Shown here: in pieces, positions 24,182-32,855 of the stretch | How the letters are laid out: each line of letters starts with the position of its first letter | Position numbering within the stretch: the stretch's first letter is position 1 | Source of the DNA: Schleiferiaceae bacterium | GTDB taxonomy: Bacteria; Bacteroidota; Bacteroidia; Flavobacteriales; Schleiferiaceae | Assembly (NCBI GenBank): GCA_018401735.1 | Contig: JAGYKI010000027.1 | Coordinates: forward strand, 1-37,007 | Direction of reading: 5' to 3' | DNA length: 37,007 bases | The notes under the pieces: generated by a model | The model's input: only the letters and a program-made list of their open reading frames with translations | Told to the model about the DNA's origin: nothing | Databases searched by the model: none | Program-made: the position numbers and the translations under genes

Positions 24182-26602
24182 ATGCGCTCTAATCTCTGTC
24201 TACTCCTTCTATTAGCTCAGTTTTCGGTCTTTGCCCAGATGAGTAAAAAATCGCTCGAACCGCTTAAAACAAAGGCAAACGCGCAAATTGACGGCGATTT
24301 AAGCGATAGTATCTGGTTTTACGCTCCGGCTGCAACAGATTTTGTAATGCTTTCGCCCGGAAGTGGCACGGCTATTCCTTCTGATTTTAAAACTACCGTT
24401 AAGGTTTTTTACACCGATGAAGCTATTTTTATTGGTGCTACCATGCTCGACCCACGCCCCGATTCCATTCTTACTCAAGTGGCCGTGCGCGACGATTACA
24501 ATCAAAATAACGACTGGATAGCCATTGCGATTAATCCCTTTAATGATGGGCAAAATGACTTTTCCTTTTTTCTTACTGCCGCGGGCTTACAAGCCGATAG
24601 CCGGACGACTGGTAATGGAGAAGATTTTTCCCTCAATAGTATTTGGAAGAGTGCCGTGCAAATAACCGATTCTGGCTGGACCGCCGAATTAATGATACCT
24701 TATATATCGCTGCGCTTCCCGAATGAATTAAGTAAAGACTGGGGCTTTAATATTATTCGTAATGTGCGGCGAAATCGTAAAGAATACTCTTGGAACTTTA
24801 TCGATCGTGCTTCTGGCTACAGCTGGGAATACCAAGCGGGCCTTCTAAAAAATATTAATGGAATTAAGCCTCCAGTTCGTTTTTCACTGATGCCTTATGC
24901 CTCTACTTACGTAGATAATTTTGATGGCAATACCAGCTATGATTTTAATGCTGGTATGGATTTGAAATATGGTATTAATGAAAGCTTTACGCTAGATGCG
25001 ACTTTAATTCCCGATTTCGGTCAGGTGGCCTTTGATCAGCAAATTCTCAACCTCTCCCCTTTCGAAAACCGTTTCCAAGAAAACCGACAATTTTTTAATG
25101 AAGGCACCGAGCTTTTTAGCATTGGCGATGTATTCTACTCGCGCCGTATTGGCGGAGCACCAAAAAACATTACCAACGCCAATCTTAGTGGCAACGATAG
25201 TGCGGATGTAACGGTTAAAACTGAATTCACGCGACTTTTAAACGCCACTAAAATTTCGGGACGAACCAATGGAAATCTCGGAATTGGCTTTTTAAATGCC
25301 ATCACCGATAATAATTATTCTACAGTAGATTCGGCAGGGCGCGAAAGCCAAAACCTGCTTGAACCTCTTACCAATTATAATGTATTGGTACTCGATCAGC
25401 GTATTAATCGCGCATCTAGCGTAAGCTTAATAAACACCAATGTACTGCGCAACGGTGAGTATGTAGATGCGAATGTGGTAGGTATATTGGCCTCTATTTA
25501 CAATTCGTCGGGAACTTATCGCACGGATGCCCAAGTGAAAAGAAGTGATCGTTTTCATGCCGCCGACAGCTTAGAAACGGGTCATAATATTTACCTACGC
25601 TTTGGCGATGTGGATGGCAATTGGCGCTGGGCCACTCGTCAGGAGGTGTTTACCGATAATTACAATCCCAACGATTTAGGACTTCTCCCACGTAATAATT
25701 TAATTCGCAACTACAGCGAAGTTGAATACCTAACCTTCGAACCCAAAGGTCTCTTTAATCGCACCAGTTTTACCCTGTTTAGTGTGTATAGCACCTTATA
25801 TCAGCCCCAGCGTTTTGAAGAATTTTACTTAGGATTTAACAGTTTTCTTTTATTACGCGATTTTACCGGTACTGGGCTTCGCTTGCGCTTAAGACCGCAA
25901 AAATCATTTGACTATTTTGAAGCACGCGTTCCTGGGCGATATTTTACTAAACCAGTAAACTACGCCATTAGCTATTTCATCTCCACCGATTACCGCAAGC
26001 CTTTCGCCCTTGATTTGGATTTTGACTACGATCACAGTTTTGACTGGAATAGAGATCATTATACCATTAACGTTGAACCGCGTATTCGCTTGGGCGATCA
26101 TTTCTTTATTATTCCCCAAACCACTTTCGACTTATTTTATAATGATAGAGGCTTTGCGGGCATTGAAAATAAGGCTCCTGTTTTTGGACGCCGAAACGTG
26201 CAAAATTTTACTGCTTTAATTGATGGCCGATATGCCTTTAACCCCAATAGCTCCCTTGGTTTACGTTTACGTCAGTTTTGGAGCCGCGTTGAATATAGCG
26301 AATACTATAACTTAGAGGCCGATGGTAAATTAAGCAGCAATGACGCAGCTAAAAATTATAACCTCTTCTTTAATACCTTAAACTTAGACCTGCGTTTTTC
26401 GTGGTGGTTCGCCCCTGCTAGCGAAATGGTAATTTTGTATCGTGTAGCTTTGGCCAATGCGGGTAATGCGATTGAAAACAGATATGTGCCCAATATTGAA
26501 CAAGCACTAGATGCGCCGGTACAAAATAATTTATCAATCCGCTTAAGCTACTTTTTAGATTACAATCGAACCCGCAGCGCTTGGGCAAACCGAAGAAAAT
26601 GA
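24182..26602 (+). CDS. DUF5916 outer-membrane protein with CBM9-like N-terminal domain
   Basis: An 806-residue exported protein. A signal peptide ends near FAQ (about residue 19). Residues about 35-230 form a carbohydrate-binding family 9-like domain with the DGDLSDSIW opening and the AIAINPFNDGQNDFSFF stretch. The remaining ~570 residues form the DUF5916 region, with alternating short strands and the PDFGQVAFDQQILNLSPFE and FFNEGTELF motifs, and look like an outer-membrane beta-barrel. Function of the family is not known. It ends in an ATGA overlap with the LolD-like gene, so it heads an operon with the Kdo genes. Confidence 0.88.
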   Translation: MRSNLCLLLLLAQFSVFAQMSKKSLEPLKTKANAQIDGDLSDSIWFYAPAATDFVMLSPGSGTAIPSDFKTTVKVFYTDEAIFIGATMLDPRPDSILTQVAVRDDYNQNNDWIAIAINPFNDGQNDFSFFLTAAGLQADSRTTGNGEDFSLNSIWKSAVQITDSGWTAELMIPYISLRFPNELSKDWGFNIIRNVRRNRKEYSWNFIDRASGYSWEYQAGLLKNINGIKPPVRFSLMPYASTYVDNFDGNTSYDFNAGMDLKYGINESFTLDATLIPDFGQVAFDQQILNLSPFENRFQENRQFFNEGTELFSIGDVFYSRRIGGAPKNITNANLSGNDSADVTVKTEFTRLLNATKISGRTNGNLGIGFLNAITDNNYSTVDSAGRESQNLLEPLTNYNVLVLDQRINRASSVSLINTNVLRNGEYVDANVVGILASIYNSSGTYRTDAQVKRSDRFHAADSLETGHNIYLRFGDVDGNWRWATRQEVFTDNYNPNDLGLLPRNNLIRNYSEVEYLTFEPKGLFNRTSFTLFSVYSTLYQPQRFEEFYLGFNSFLLLRDFTGTGLRLRLRPQKSFDYFEARVPGRYFTKPVNYAISYFISTDYRKPFALDLDFDYDHSFDWNRDHYTINVEPRIRLGDHFFIIPQTTFDLFYNDRGFAGIENKAPVFGRRNVQNFTALIDGRYAFNPNSSLGLRLRQFWSRVEYSEYYNLEADGKLSSNDAAKNYNLFFNTLNLDLRFSWWFAPASEMVILYRVALANAGNAIENRYVPNIEQALDAPVQNNLSIRLSYFLDYNRTRSAWANRRK

Positions 26603-27249
26603 TAGAAGCAAAAAACATAAAGAAGAGTTACGGCGACCTCCAGGTTCTGAAAGGCGTAAACCTCAGTATTAATGAGTCGGAAATTGTTTCCATTATGGGA
26701 GCCAGCGGAGCCGGTAAAACCACCCTCTTACAAATATTAGGGACTTTAGAGAATGCCGATAGCGGTGAGCTACTTTTTCAGGGTGAAAACATTAACCTGA
26801 AAAGTGCCAAAGAATTAGCGCGCTTTCGCAATGCTAACTTGGGTTTCATCTTTCAGTTTCATCATTTATTGCCCGAATTTACCGCTCAAGAAAATATTGC
26901 CATTCCCGCACTCATCTCCCGTAAGGATAAAAAAGCAGCCCTAAAACGCGCAGCCGAATTGCTCGATTTTATGGGTTTAGCCGATCGCCGAGAACATAAA
27001 CCTTCTGAACTTTCGGGCGGAGAGCAGCAAAGGGTAGCCGTGGCGCGCGCTTTAATGAATCAGCCGCAACTAATTTTAGCGGATGAGCCGACTGGGAATT
27101 TGGACAGCCATAATGCCCAAGAAATTCACCGATTATTTGGCGAAATTCGCAGCGAGTTTAGCAGCAGTTTTGTAATAATTACCCATAACCGCAAATTAGC
27201 GGAAACCGCCGACCGAATTATTGAAATGAGCGACGGTGTTTTAATCTAA
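26599..27249 (+). CDS. lolD: Lipoprotein-releasing ABC ATPase, LolD-like
   Basis: A 216-residue ABC ATPase starting MIEAKNIKKSYGDL. Walker A GASGAGKTT (about residues 35-43), signature LSGGEQQR (about 138) and Walker B LILADEPTGNLD (about 157) fit the MacB/LolD subfamily, which drives release of lipoproteins from the inner membrane or acts in related systems. Starting at TTG 26581 would add six residues, but ATG at 26599 overlaps the DUF5916 stop as ATGA and is preferred. The partner LolC/LolE permease is not in the window, so a different MacB-type role remains possible. Confidence 0.8.
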   Translation: MIEAKNIKKSYGDLQVLKGVNLSINESEIVSIMGASGAGKTTLLQILGTLENADSGELLFQGENINLKSAKELARFRNANLGFIFQFHHLLPEFTAQENIAIPALISRKDKKAALKRAAELLDFMGLADRREHKPSELSGGEQQRVAVARALMNQPQLILADEPTGNLDSHNAQEIHRLFGEIRSEFSSSFVIITHNRKLAETADRIIEMSDGVLI

Positions 27250-27254
27250 AATAT

Positions 27255-27857
27255 ATGAGTATTACTGAAAAAATTTCTAGCCTCATCGAAAAGGAAATTG
27301 AGGCCATACGCAATATCCCCGTGGATGGTATCATTGAAAAAGCCATCGAACTTATTTACCAGCAAGTGCATCAAAAAGGTGGTAAAGTGGTAGTAAGCGG
27401 AATGGGTAAAGCAGGACATATTGGCTTAAACATTGCCACTACCTTGAGCTCTACCGGTACTCCCGCAATTTTCTTACACCCCAGCGAATCGCAGCACGGC
27501 GACCTTGGCATGGTACAAGAAAATGATGTGATGTTTTTAATCTCCAACTCGGGGAAAACGCGCGAAATTATCGAGCTAGAATACTTGGTGAAAAACATGC
27601 ATCCTAAAATGCAAATCATTGGTTTAACCGGGCACCCCGATGGGCCCTTATCCGATTTCAGCGATGTATTATTATACACTGGAAACCCGCAAGAAATTTG
27701 TCCCTTAGGCCTTACTCCTACTACTTCTACTACGGTAATGACGGTGGTAGGCGATTTAATTGTAATCCTAATGATGGAAAAAATTAAGTTTACCAAAGAA
27801 GAATACGCCAAGCGCCATCATAGTGGTTACCTTGGACAACAAGCTAGAAAAAAATGA
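27255..27857 (+). CDS. kdsD: D-arabinose 5-phosphate isomerase, SIS domain only (KdsD-like)
   Basis: A 200-residue sugar isomerase that should make D-arabinose 5-phosphate from ribulose 5-phosphate, the first step toward Kdo. The SIS domain carries GMGKAGHIGLNIATTLSSTG (about residues 49-68), the HPSESQHGDLG histidine loop and the ISNSGKT motif (about 96-102). The C-terminal CBS pair of the E. coli enzyme is missing, as in SIS-only isomerases known from Bacteroides. It starts 5 bp after lolD and overlaps kdsA by 4 bp as ATGA. Confidence 0.88.
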   Translation: MSITEKISSLIEKEIEAIRNIPVDGIIEKAIELIYQQVHQKGGKVVVSGMGKAGHIGLNIATTLSSTGTPAIFLHPSESQHGDLGMVQENDVMFLISNSGKTREIIELEYLVKNMHPKMQIIGLTGHPDGPLSDFSDVLLYTGNPQEICPLGLTPTTSTTVMTVVGDLIVILMMEKIKFTKEEYAKRHHSGYLGQQARKK

Positions 27858-28627
27858 GATTTAAACTAATTGCCGGCCCTTGTGCCATCGAAGATCGTGA
27901 ACTTTCTTTTTCCATAGCCCGTGAGGTAAAAGCTATTTGCGATCGCTTAGATATTGAATACATTTTTAAGGGTAGTTTTAAAAAAGCCAACCGCTCACGT
28001 CTCGACAGTTTTACGGGTATAGGCGATACCGAAGCTTTAGAAATTCTGCGCGATATCGGGCAAGAATTAGGTATCGAAACCATCACCGACATCCACGAAA
28101 GTCCCGATGCAGCTCTAGCGGCGCAGTACGTAGATCATCTACAAATTCCCGCTTTCCTTTGTCGCCAAACCGACCTCTTAATTGCGGCGGGTGAAACTGG
28201 CAAGGGCGTTAATATTAAAAAAGGACAGTTTCTTTCGCCTGAAGCGATGAAATGGCCGATTCAAAAAATTCAAAGTACCGGTAATGAAAAGGCTTGGGTT
28301 TGCGAACGGGGCGTAAGCTTCGGCTACTCTGATCTTATTGTAGATGCCACCGCCATTGCGCGTTTAAAAACCTTAGGCGTACCCGTAATTATGGACTGTA
28401 CCCATTCGGTGCAAAAGCCCAACCGCACCGAAGGCGTTACCGGCGGCGATCCCCAATTAATTGAAACTATTGCCCTATCTGCCATTGCTACCGGTGCCGA
28501 CGGATTTTTTATTGAAACCCATCCCGCACCCCACACGGCCCAAAGTGACCCCTATACCATGCTCGAATTGAGTAAGTTAGAAGGTATTTTAGAAAAAGCC
28601 ATGCGCATTAGAAAAGCCTTAGCCTAA
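27854..28627 (+). CDS. kdsA: 3-Deoxy-8-phosphooctulonate synthase (KdsA)
   Basis: A 257-residue enzyme that condenses arabinose 5-phosphate with phosphoenolpyruvate to Kdo 8-phosphate. The FKGSFKKANRSRLDSFTG motif (about residues 37-54), IPAFLCRQTDLL (about 97-108), NIKKGQFLSP (about 118) and FIETHPAPHTAQSDP (about 220-234) are all conserved. The arrangement of the family is kept although about 25 residues shorter than E. coli KdsA. It overlaps kdsD by 4 bp and precedes kdsC by 5 bp. Confidence 0.95.
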   Translation: MRFKLIAGPCAIEDRELSFSIAREVKAICDRLDIEYIFKGSFKKANRSRLDSFTGIGDTEALEILRDIGQELGIETITDIHESPDAALAAQYVDHLQIPAFLCRQTDLLIAAGETGKGVNIKKGQFLSPEAMKWPIQKIQSTGNEKAWVCERGVSFGYSDLIVDATAIARLKTLGVPVIMDCTHSVQKPNRTEGVTGGDPQLIETIALSAIATGADGFFIETHPAPHTAQSDPYTMLELSKLEGILEKAMRIRKALA

Positions 28628-28632
28628 TCTCT

Positions 28633-29286
28633 ATGAATCGTCTCGAAAAGAATCTCCTTTACCTAAAAAGCAGCTCCTCTTCTTCCCTTTCGGTAGATGC
28701 GCTTTTAGAAGCCATTCGCGCTCAAGAAGCGATTGACTTGCGTTTACTACTAGCACTTTGTACCGCAGAGAATTTGGCAATTTATGAGCTTTTAGAAAAG
28801 GACCTAAGCTTTGAGGCCAAAGAGATTAAGTTTCTCGTGATGGACTGCGACGGTGTACTTACCCGCGGTGAAATGATTCTCAACGAAGATGGTAGTTCCA
28901 CTAAAATTTTCAATGTAAAGGATGGCATGGGCATCAAGCGCGCCCAAGAAGCCGGCATGTACACAGGCATTATCTCGGCCGGAACTTCTACTGGTATTGT
29001 AGAAAAGCGCGCAGAAAACCTTGGCATGAGTCATTGTTATGTAGGTCAAAGACCAAAGCTTGAAGTTTTGAACGAATGGCTAGCAGCCCTTCATCTCAGC
29101 ATAGAACAAGTCGCCTATATTGGCGATGATGTAAATGATCTTCCCATTTTAGAAAAGGCGGGTTTGGCTTTTTGTCCCAACAATGCCGTTAGCGCCGTTA
29201 AGCAACATCCCAAAGTACGTATCCTAAAAAGCCTGGGCGGCGAAGGCTGTTTACGCGAAATGGTAGAAGAGTATTTATTAGGCTGA
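28633..29286 (+). CDS. kdsC: Kdo 8-phosphate phosphatase (KdsC) with N-terminal extension
   Basis: A 217-residue HAD-family phosphatase that releases free Kdo. The catalytic DCDGVLT motif is at about residues 72-78, GDDVNDLPIL (about 169) is the C-terminal acidic motif and the short cap gives a tetrameric enzyme in the family. The first ~60 residues are not part of the usual ~180-residue enzyme; they are serine-rich then helical. An ATG at the expected family start is not obvious, so the extension is probably translated. It is last in the operon; a palindrome follows. Confidence 0.85.
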   Translation: MNRLEKNLLYLKSSSSSSLSVDALLEAIRAQEAIDLRLLLALCTAENLAIYELLEKDLSFEAKEIKFLVMDCDGVLTRGEMILNEDGSSTKIFNVKDGMGIKRAQEAGMYTGIISAGTSTGIVEKRAENLGMSHCYVGQRPKLEVLNEWLAALHLSIEQVAYIGDDVNDLPILEKAGLAFCPNNAVSAVKQHPKVRILKSLGGEGCLREMVEEYLLG

Positions 29287-29290
29287 GTTC

Positions 29291-29315
29291 GCGCTTAAAT
29301 TTTTAATTTAAGCGC
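29291..29315 (+). terminator. Palindrome after kdsC
   Basis: GCGCTTAAAT (29291-29300) pairs perfectly with ATTTAAGCGC (29306-29315) around a 5-nt loop, 4 bp after the kdsC stop. No T run follows, so termination is likely only if assisted. Confidence 0.5.
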
Positions 29316-29353
29316 GGCTGAAGCAGCATTAGGCTTTCAAATACTATTTTTTT

Positions 29354-29488
29354 TTATTCATGCTTAGTATCTATTAATTCAATGGAATCAACATCAAGTA
29401 TTTTAGCTATTTCAAAAAGTATTTCCAGTTTTGGTTGTTGTTGAATTTGTAAATAACCATTCAGCAGATTCAGCAATAGGCAGGGATT
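29354..29488 (-). pseudogene. Remnant of an XRE-type helix-turn-helix regulator
   Basis: The minus strand reads 44 codons from 29488 without a start codon, ending at a stop at 29354-29356. The end, including PKLEILFEIAKILDVDSIEL, has the pattern of the second half of XRE-family regulators in which a helix is followed by LxxIAKxLxVDxxEL. The N-terminal HTH part is absent because a stop lies at 29489-29491. It looks like a 3' relic of a regulator gene. A perfect 15-nt palindrome TCCGCCTGAGGCGGA (29500-29514) lies just upstream. Confidence 0.45.
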
Positions 29489-29589
29489 TTTACCACTGAA
29501 TCCGCCTGAGGCGGAAACTAAACTTTAAATTTAGCATTTCCTATCCTACAAAGCCCGAGATGCCTGCTTGCGTAAAGGTGATGTGGCAT

Positions 29590-30666
29590 TTATCTTTTAA
29601 TTATTTTACGAGTTGTTTGATTGGCATTACTTATTAAGATTAAATAATATATACCAGGTTTTGCATCTGGTATTTTTATTGTTTCAAAGTATTTTCCCTC
29701 TATAATTTTACGACCTAAATTGTCATAAATAACAAAGTATTCGTCTCCATGAAGGTTTTCAATTTGAATTTCATCTTTAAAGGGATTCGGATATACTTTA
29801 TGCTTTTTATCAAAAATGTCCGCTTGTATTTTTAAGGATGTACAATAATTCACATCTATTTCGCTATATTGATTTGGGTCTTGATTTGGATCTTCGACTT
29901 TATTAGCCTCCATCGAAATTTTAACAATATCATCACTTGTCAAAAAACAAAGTTGGTGAAAGTTGTCATTATCATTTATATCAGCAATCGAAATGGGAAT
30001 ATGCGGAATTAAAACTCCTGAACTATCAGAGTAACCAATATAATATTGAGATAAGTCAGCTTCTGAATCACCACTTATGTGTGGTGTGATGCCACCATTC
30101 CAAGCCACTTGTATCGTTTGAATACCTGAACTGCATTCGTTCAGATTACCATCAATTCTTTGGGCAAAAAACAAACTTGGTCCATCAGCAAGCGGTACCA
30201 CATTTGTTGTAGAGACTCCATTCAAGTTAATGATTTCTGAACAAGCAGATTCCCCAGACAAGGTGCTAATTGTAAATATATCACCTACCACCCGCACTTC
30301 AACAGGTGGACTTGTGGCAGCATTTCCAAATTCACCGATTAAAAGTACAGTTCTATTTTCCCCATTCTCATTAGCGGGTGCTAAAACAGCACACATAGGA
30401 ATATGTATATTTCCAAGGCTATCTTCAACTTCAAAATCAGCTGCTGACAGGGTAGACGCATCTATTGGGTAAATAAAATTCACCGGCATTCCGTCCATCC
30501 CTTGTGCTCCTGGACATAAAAAATTAGCTTGAAGCGGCATCGCATTATCAAGTCCAAAGAAGGCTGAGACAATAGAGCTTACTTGTGCTTTCGATTGATA
30601 AGTAGTGGCTAAGGCAAAAAGCGCAAATAGTACGATATTAATTTTTTTAAGGAATAATTGTTGCAT
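29590..30666 (-). CDS. T9SS-sorted secreted protein, function unknown
   Basis: A 358-residue secreted protein with an N-terminal signal (cleavage near SKAQ, residue 28) and a C-terminal type IX secretion sorting domain: VYPNPFKDEIQIENL, the YDNLGRKII strand and the PGIYYLILI and KIIKR end (about 285-358). The central part is not recognised; it contains cysteines and strands suggesting a beta-sandwich fold. It lies 2 bp downstream of the esterase gene at 30669 on the same strand, and the two probably form one transcript. Confidence 0.8.
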   Translation of the reverse strand: MQQLFLKKINIVLFALFALATTYQSKAQVSSIVSAFFGLDNAMPLQANFLCPGAQGMDGMPVNFIYPIDASTLSAADFEVEDSLGNIHIPMCAVLAPANENGENRTVLLIGEFGNAATSPPVEVRVVGDIFTISTLSGESACSEIINLNGVSTTNVVPLADGPSLFFAQRIDGNLNECSSGIQTIQVAWNGGITPHISGDSEADLSQYYIGYSDSSGVLIPHIPISIADINDNDNFHQLCFLTSDDIVKISMEANKVEDPNQDPNQYSEIDVNYCTSLKIQADIFDKKHKVYPNPFKDEIQIENLHGDEYFVIYDNLGRKIIEGKYFETIKIPDAKPGIYYLILISNANQTTRKIIKR

Positions 30667-30668
30667 AT

Positions 30669-31817
30669 TTATTGTTTTATGAAGGTTGATTTAAACATTC
30701 CGCTATCATGAGTTAAGAAAACATAGTAAATGCCAGTAGGAATACTTGTTATATAAATCTGAATTTTTTCATCAAAATGACTGGTAGGAAGATTAAATTC
30801 TTGTCCCAAATTGTTGATAACCCTAATGCTATTAATTGGGTTTTTTACTTCGACAGTAATGCTTTCCTGAGCTGGATTTGGGTAAACAGCTATTTTCTGC
30901 ACATCATTAATAACATCTACAATCGAAAGAGGGCTAACAGCACCATTGATGTCAAATTTTGAAAAAAATCTCCAAATTTCTACACAGCCGTTGATGTCTC
31001 TATTTACATTTTGAGCATTTGTATTTTCATCTGGCCAAGTATGACCTCCGCCAGTTATTTTTAAGTGCTCCACTGTTGTTCCAACATTTCCATTAGCATA
31101 AACATAATGCTCTACCGTGCTGCCATCATTGGGATTGTTATTTGGTAAGGCTGTTATAGATGGGATAGTATCACAATTATTGTGATTAACAAACAAATCC
31201 AGAACATATTGAACAGGTTTTGCGGCTTGATTACCTGCATAAGGCACATTATTATCATCCGTTCCGTGGATTTCGAGAAATGCAATGGGTCTAGTAGGTG
31301 ATATCATGTTAGTAGGTACATTATTTAAAATTGTACCGGCAACTGAAGCTACAGCGGCAATTTCATTACTAAGTTGTCCGGCTAAAAAAACACTGAAAAA
31401 ACCACCGAATGACATGCCACATGCGTACACCCTATCATGGTCAATGTTAAAACCGGCTGCTATGGTATCAATCATTTTAGAAGTAAAAAGCACATCATCT
31501 GGTAAATTCGGATTGCCAAAGTTCCAACCAAGAGCTGCACCTGCAACGGGTTGCCCTAAAGGATGCGCTAGAATAAACCCTGCTGTATCTGCAACAGGTC
31601 TGAAATCATGGTCTTGCATTTGTGCCTGTGCATTCCCTCCCAAACCATGAAAACTAAATACTAGAGGTGCACTTGTGCTTGGATTATAAGCAGCAGGAAC
31701 ATACAAAATAAATTGACGCTGAACAGAATTTACCGTGATAGTATAATTGATTGTTTGTTGAGCCATTGAAAAAAATGGCATTGAGGTTAGAATTAAAATT
31801 TTTAAGATACTTTTCAT
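30669..31817 (-). CDS. T9SS-sorted PHB depolymerase/feruloyl esterase-like hydrolase
   Basis: A 382-residue secreted alpha/beta hydrolase of the esterase PHB depolymerase (LpqC-like) family. A signal peptide ends near SMAQ (about residue 20). The nucleophile elbow is GMSFGGFFS (about 134-142), the oxyanion region has FSFHGLGGNAQAQ (about 54-66) and the catalytic histidine is likely in GGGHTWPDE (about 258). The C-terminal ~80 residues form a T9SS sorting domain (VYPNPAQESITVEV, PTGIYYVFL, STFIKQ). Substrates are probably ester-linked polymers, which is inference from the family. It is first of a two-gene set. Confidence 0.82.
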   Translation of the reverse strand: MKSILKILILTSMPFFSMAQQTINYTITVNSVQRQFILYVPAAYNPSTSAPLVFSFHGLGGNAQAQMQDHDFRPVADTAGFILAHPLGQPVAGAALGWNFGNPNLPDDVLFTSKMIDTIAAGFNIDHDRVYACGMSFGGFFSVFLAGQLSNEIAAVASVAGTILNNVPTNMISPTRPIAFLEIHGTDDNNVPYAGNQAAKPVQYVLDLFVNHNNCDTIPSITALPNNNPNDGSTVEHYVYANGNVGTTVEHLKITGGGHTWPDENTNAQNVNRDINGCVEIWRFFSKFDINGAVSPLSIVDVINDVQKIAVYPNPAQESITVEVKNPINSIRVINNLGQEFNLPTSHFDEKIQIYITSIPTGIYYVFLTHDSGMFKSTFIKQ

Positions 31818-31943
31818 GATTTATTATATTTTATTTATGATTATTTTTCTTATAACATAAGTTTATCTGTTTTAGACTCCCATGAAACTTAGTCTAATAG
31901 TATAATAGCAATCCATTGTTTCTCAGTTTTTTGTGCAATCTGA

Positions 31944-32444
31944 TTATCTATCAATTACTCCATCGTCATCACTATCCACCGCATTTTCTCTAATGATAGC
32001 GCTGCTATCGCAATAGGCTATGTAACCTTTATGATAATTCCGCACAGGATTAGTAGTATCGTTAGGGCTTAACATCCCAAAAGGAATAGATGGCATGCCT
32101 GTTTCTGCAGTTTCACAAGAAGCAAGCTTCCAAAATCCTTCTCCATGCAAAAATATCAGCAGATCATTGGTACTACTATTTTGGCTAAACATGGAGAAAT
32201 CATTACTCCTAAAGCATATTCGTCCGGCGGGAATGCCAAAAAAGTACTCTCTAACTGATCCCGCAGAATTAAACGATGTAAGCGAAAAGCGACCAAGACA
32301 TCTATCTACTCCTTGGTCGTACAATTCTCGAAAAGAAATTAAATTATTTTTGATAGGGCTTGAAACATGGTCATCTTTTGAGCAAGTCGAGACAAAAAGT
32401 GCTAAGGCAAGCAGCGTAATCTCCTTTCTTATTAAATTGTGCAA
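31944..32444 (-). CDS. Lipoprotein, probably 3'-truncated pectinacetylesterase-like
   Basis: A 166-residue predicted lipoprotein (lipobox VSTC at about residue 21) that ends early. The FFGIPAGRICFR, LLIFLHGEGFW and NPVRNYHKGYIAYCDSS segments (about 68-150) resemble the N-terminal half of pectinacetylesterase-like hydrolases, in which the catalytic serine would lie further on. The tail DSDDDGVIDR does not continue the family. No continuation in another frame was seen downstream, so a rearrangement near 31940 may have cut the gene. It is separated from the T9SS gene pair by 126 bp on the same strand. Confidence 0.5.
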   Translation of the reverse strand: MHNLIRKEITLLALALFVSTCSKDDHVSSPIKNNLISFRELYDQGVDRCLGRFSLTSFNSAGSVREYFFGIPAGRICFRSNDFSMFSQNSSTNDLLIFLHGEGFWKLASCETAETGMPSIPFGMLSPNDTTNPVRNYHKGYIAYCDSSAIIRENAVDSDDDGVIDR

Positions 32445-32699
32445 GACATTTTAGGCTTTGATTAATGTGCTCAAAATTAATCTCCTAGACTAGATCTTTT
32501 CAGAAAATGATGGTGAACCGTCTTAAATGCAATGTGAAGTGTCTTTACTCTAATGTCTATGAAACGGGAAAAATAGAGTTGGGAATAAAATAAGCTTTTA
32601 GAATCTATTGGCCCTTAAAACTGACTATTAAACCTGTTGCTTTAGGCGTTAGTTTAAGACCATAGAACCCTTAGCTTTTAGACAAATTGTTTTATCAAG

Positions 32700-32855
32700 A
32701 TGGAAGCGAACTACAAAAGCCTTTCAATATTTGAGTTCAATAAGCTTTTTCTCGATAATCGAAGCTGCTATACTCACCATGCAGAACTAAAATGGAAAAA
32801 CGGATTTGCCTGTTCTAAATGTGGGCACAAAAATTATTGTCTAAATGATGCATGA
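32700..32855 (+). pseudogene. IS1595-type transposase remnant, N-terminal zinc ribbon
   Basis: An ATG-started 51-codon frame ends at TGA 32853-32855. It reads IFEFNKLFLDNRSCYTHHAELKW-type sequence and a CSKCGHKNYC zinc ribbon (about residues 38-47), the pattern of the N-terminal domain of IS1595-family transposases. The catalytic domain is missing and no inverted repeat pair is evident, so it is a decayed insertion sequence. Confidence 0.6.

Noticed and set aside
27371..27811. Long minus-strand frame of 146 residues inside kdsD
   Set aside because: It is antisense to the SIS domain and reflects codon bias only.
30230..30472. Plus-strand open frame inside the T9SS gene at 29590
   Set aside because: It is antisense to a supported coding region with signal and sorting domains.
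31285..31650. Plus-strand frame of 121 residues opposite the esterase gene
   Set aside because: It is antisense to the alpha/beta hydrolase core and shows no own motifs.
32095..32454. Plus-strand frame of 119 residues opposite the lipoprotein gene
   Set aside because: The minus-strand frame has a lipobox and family-like segments; this one has none.
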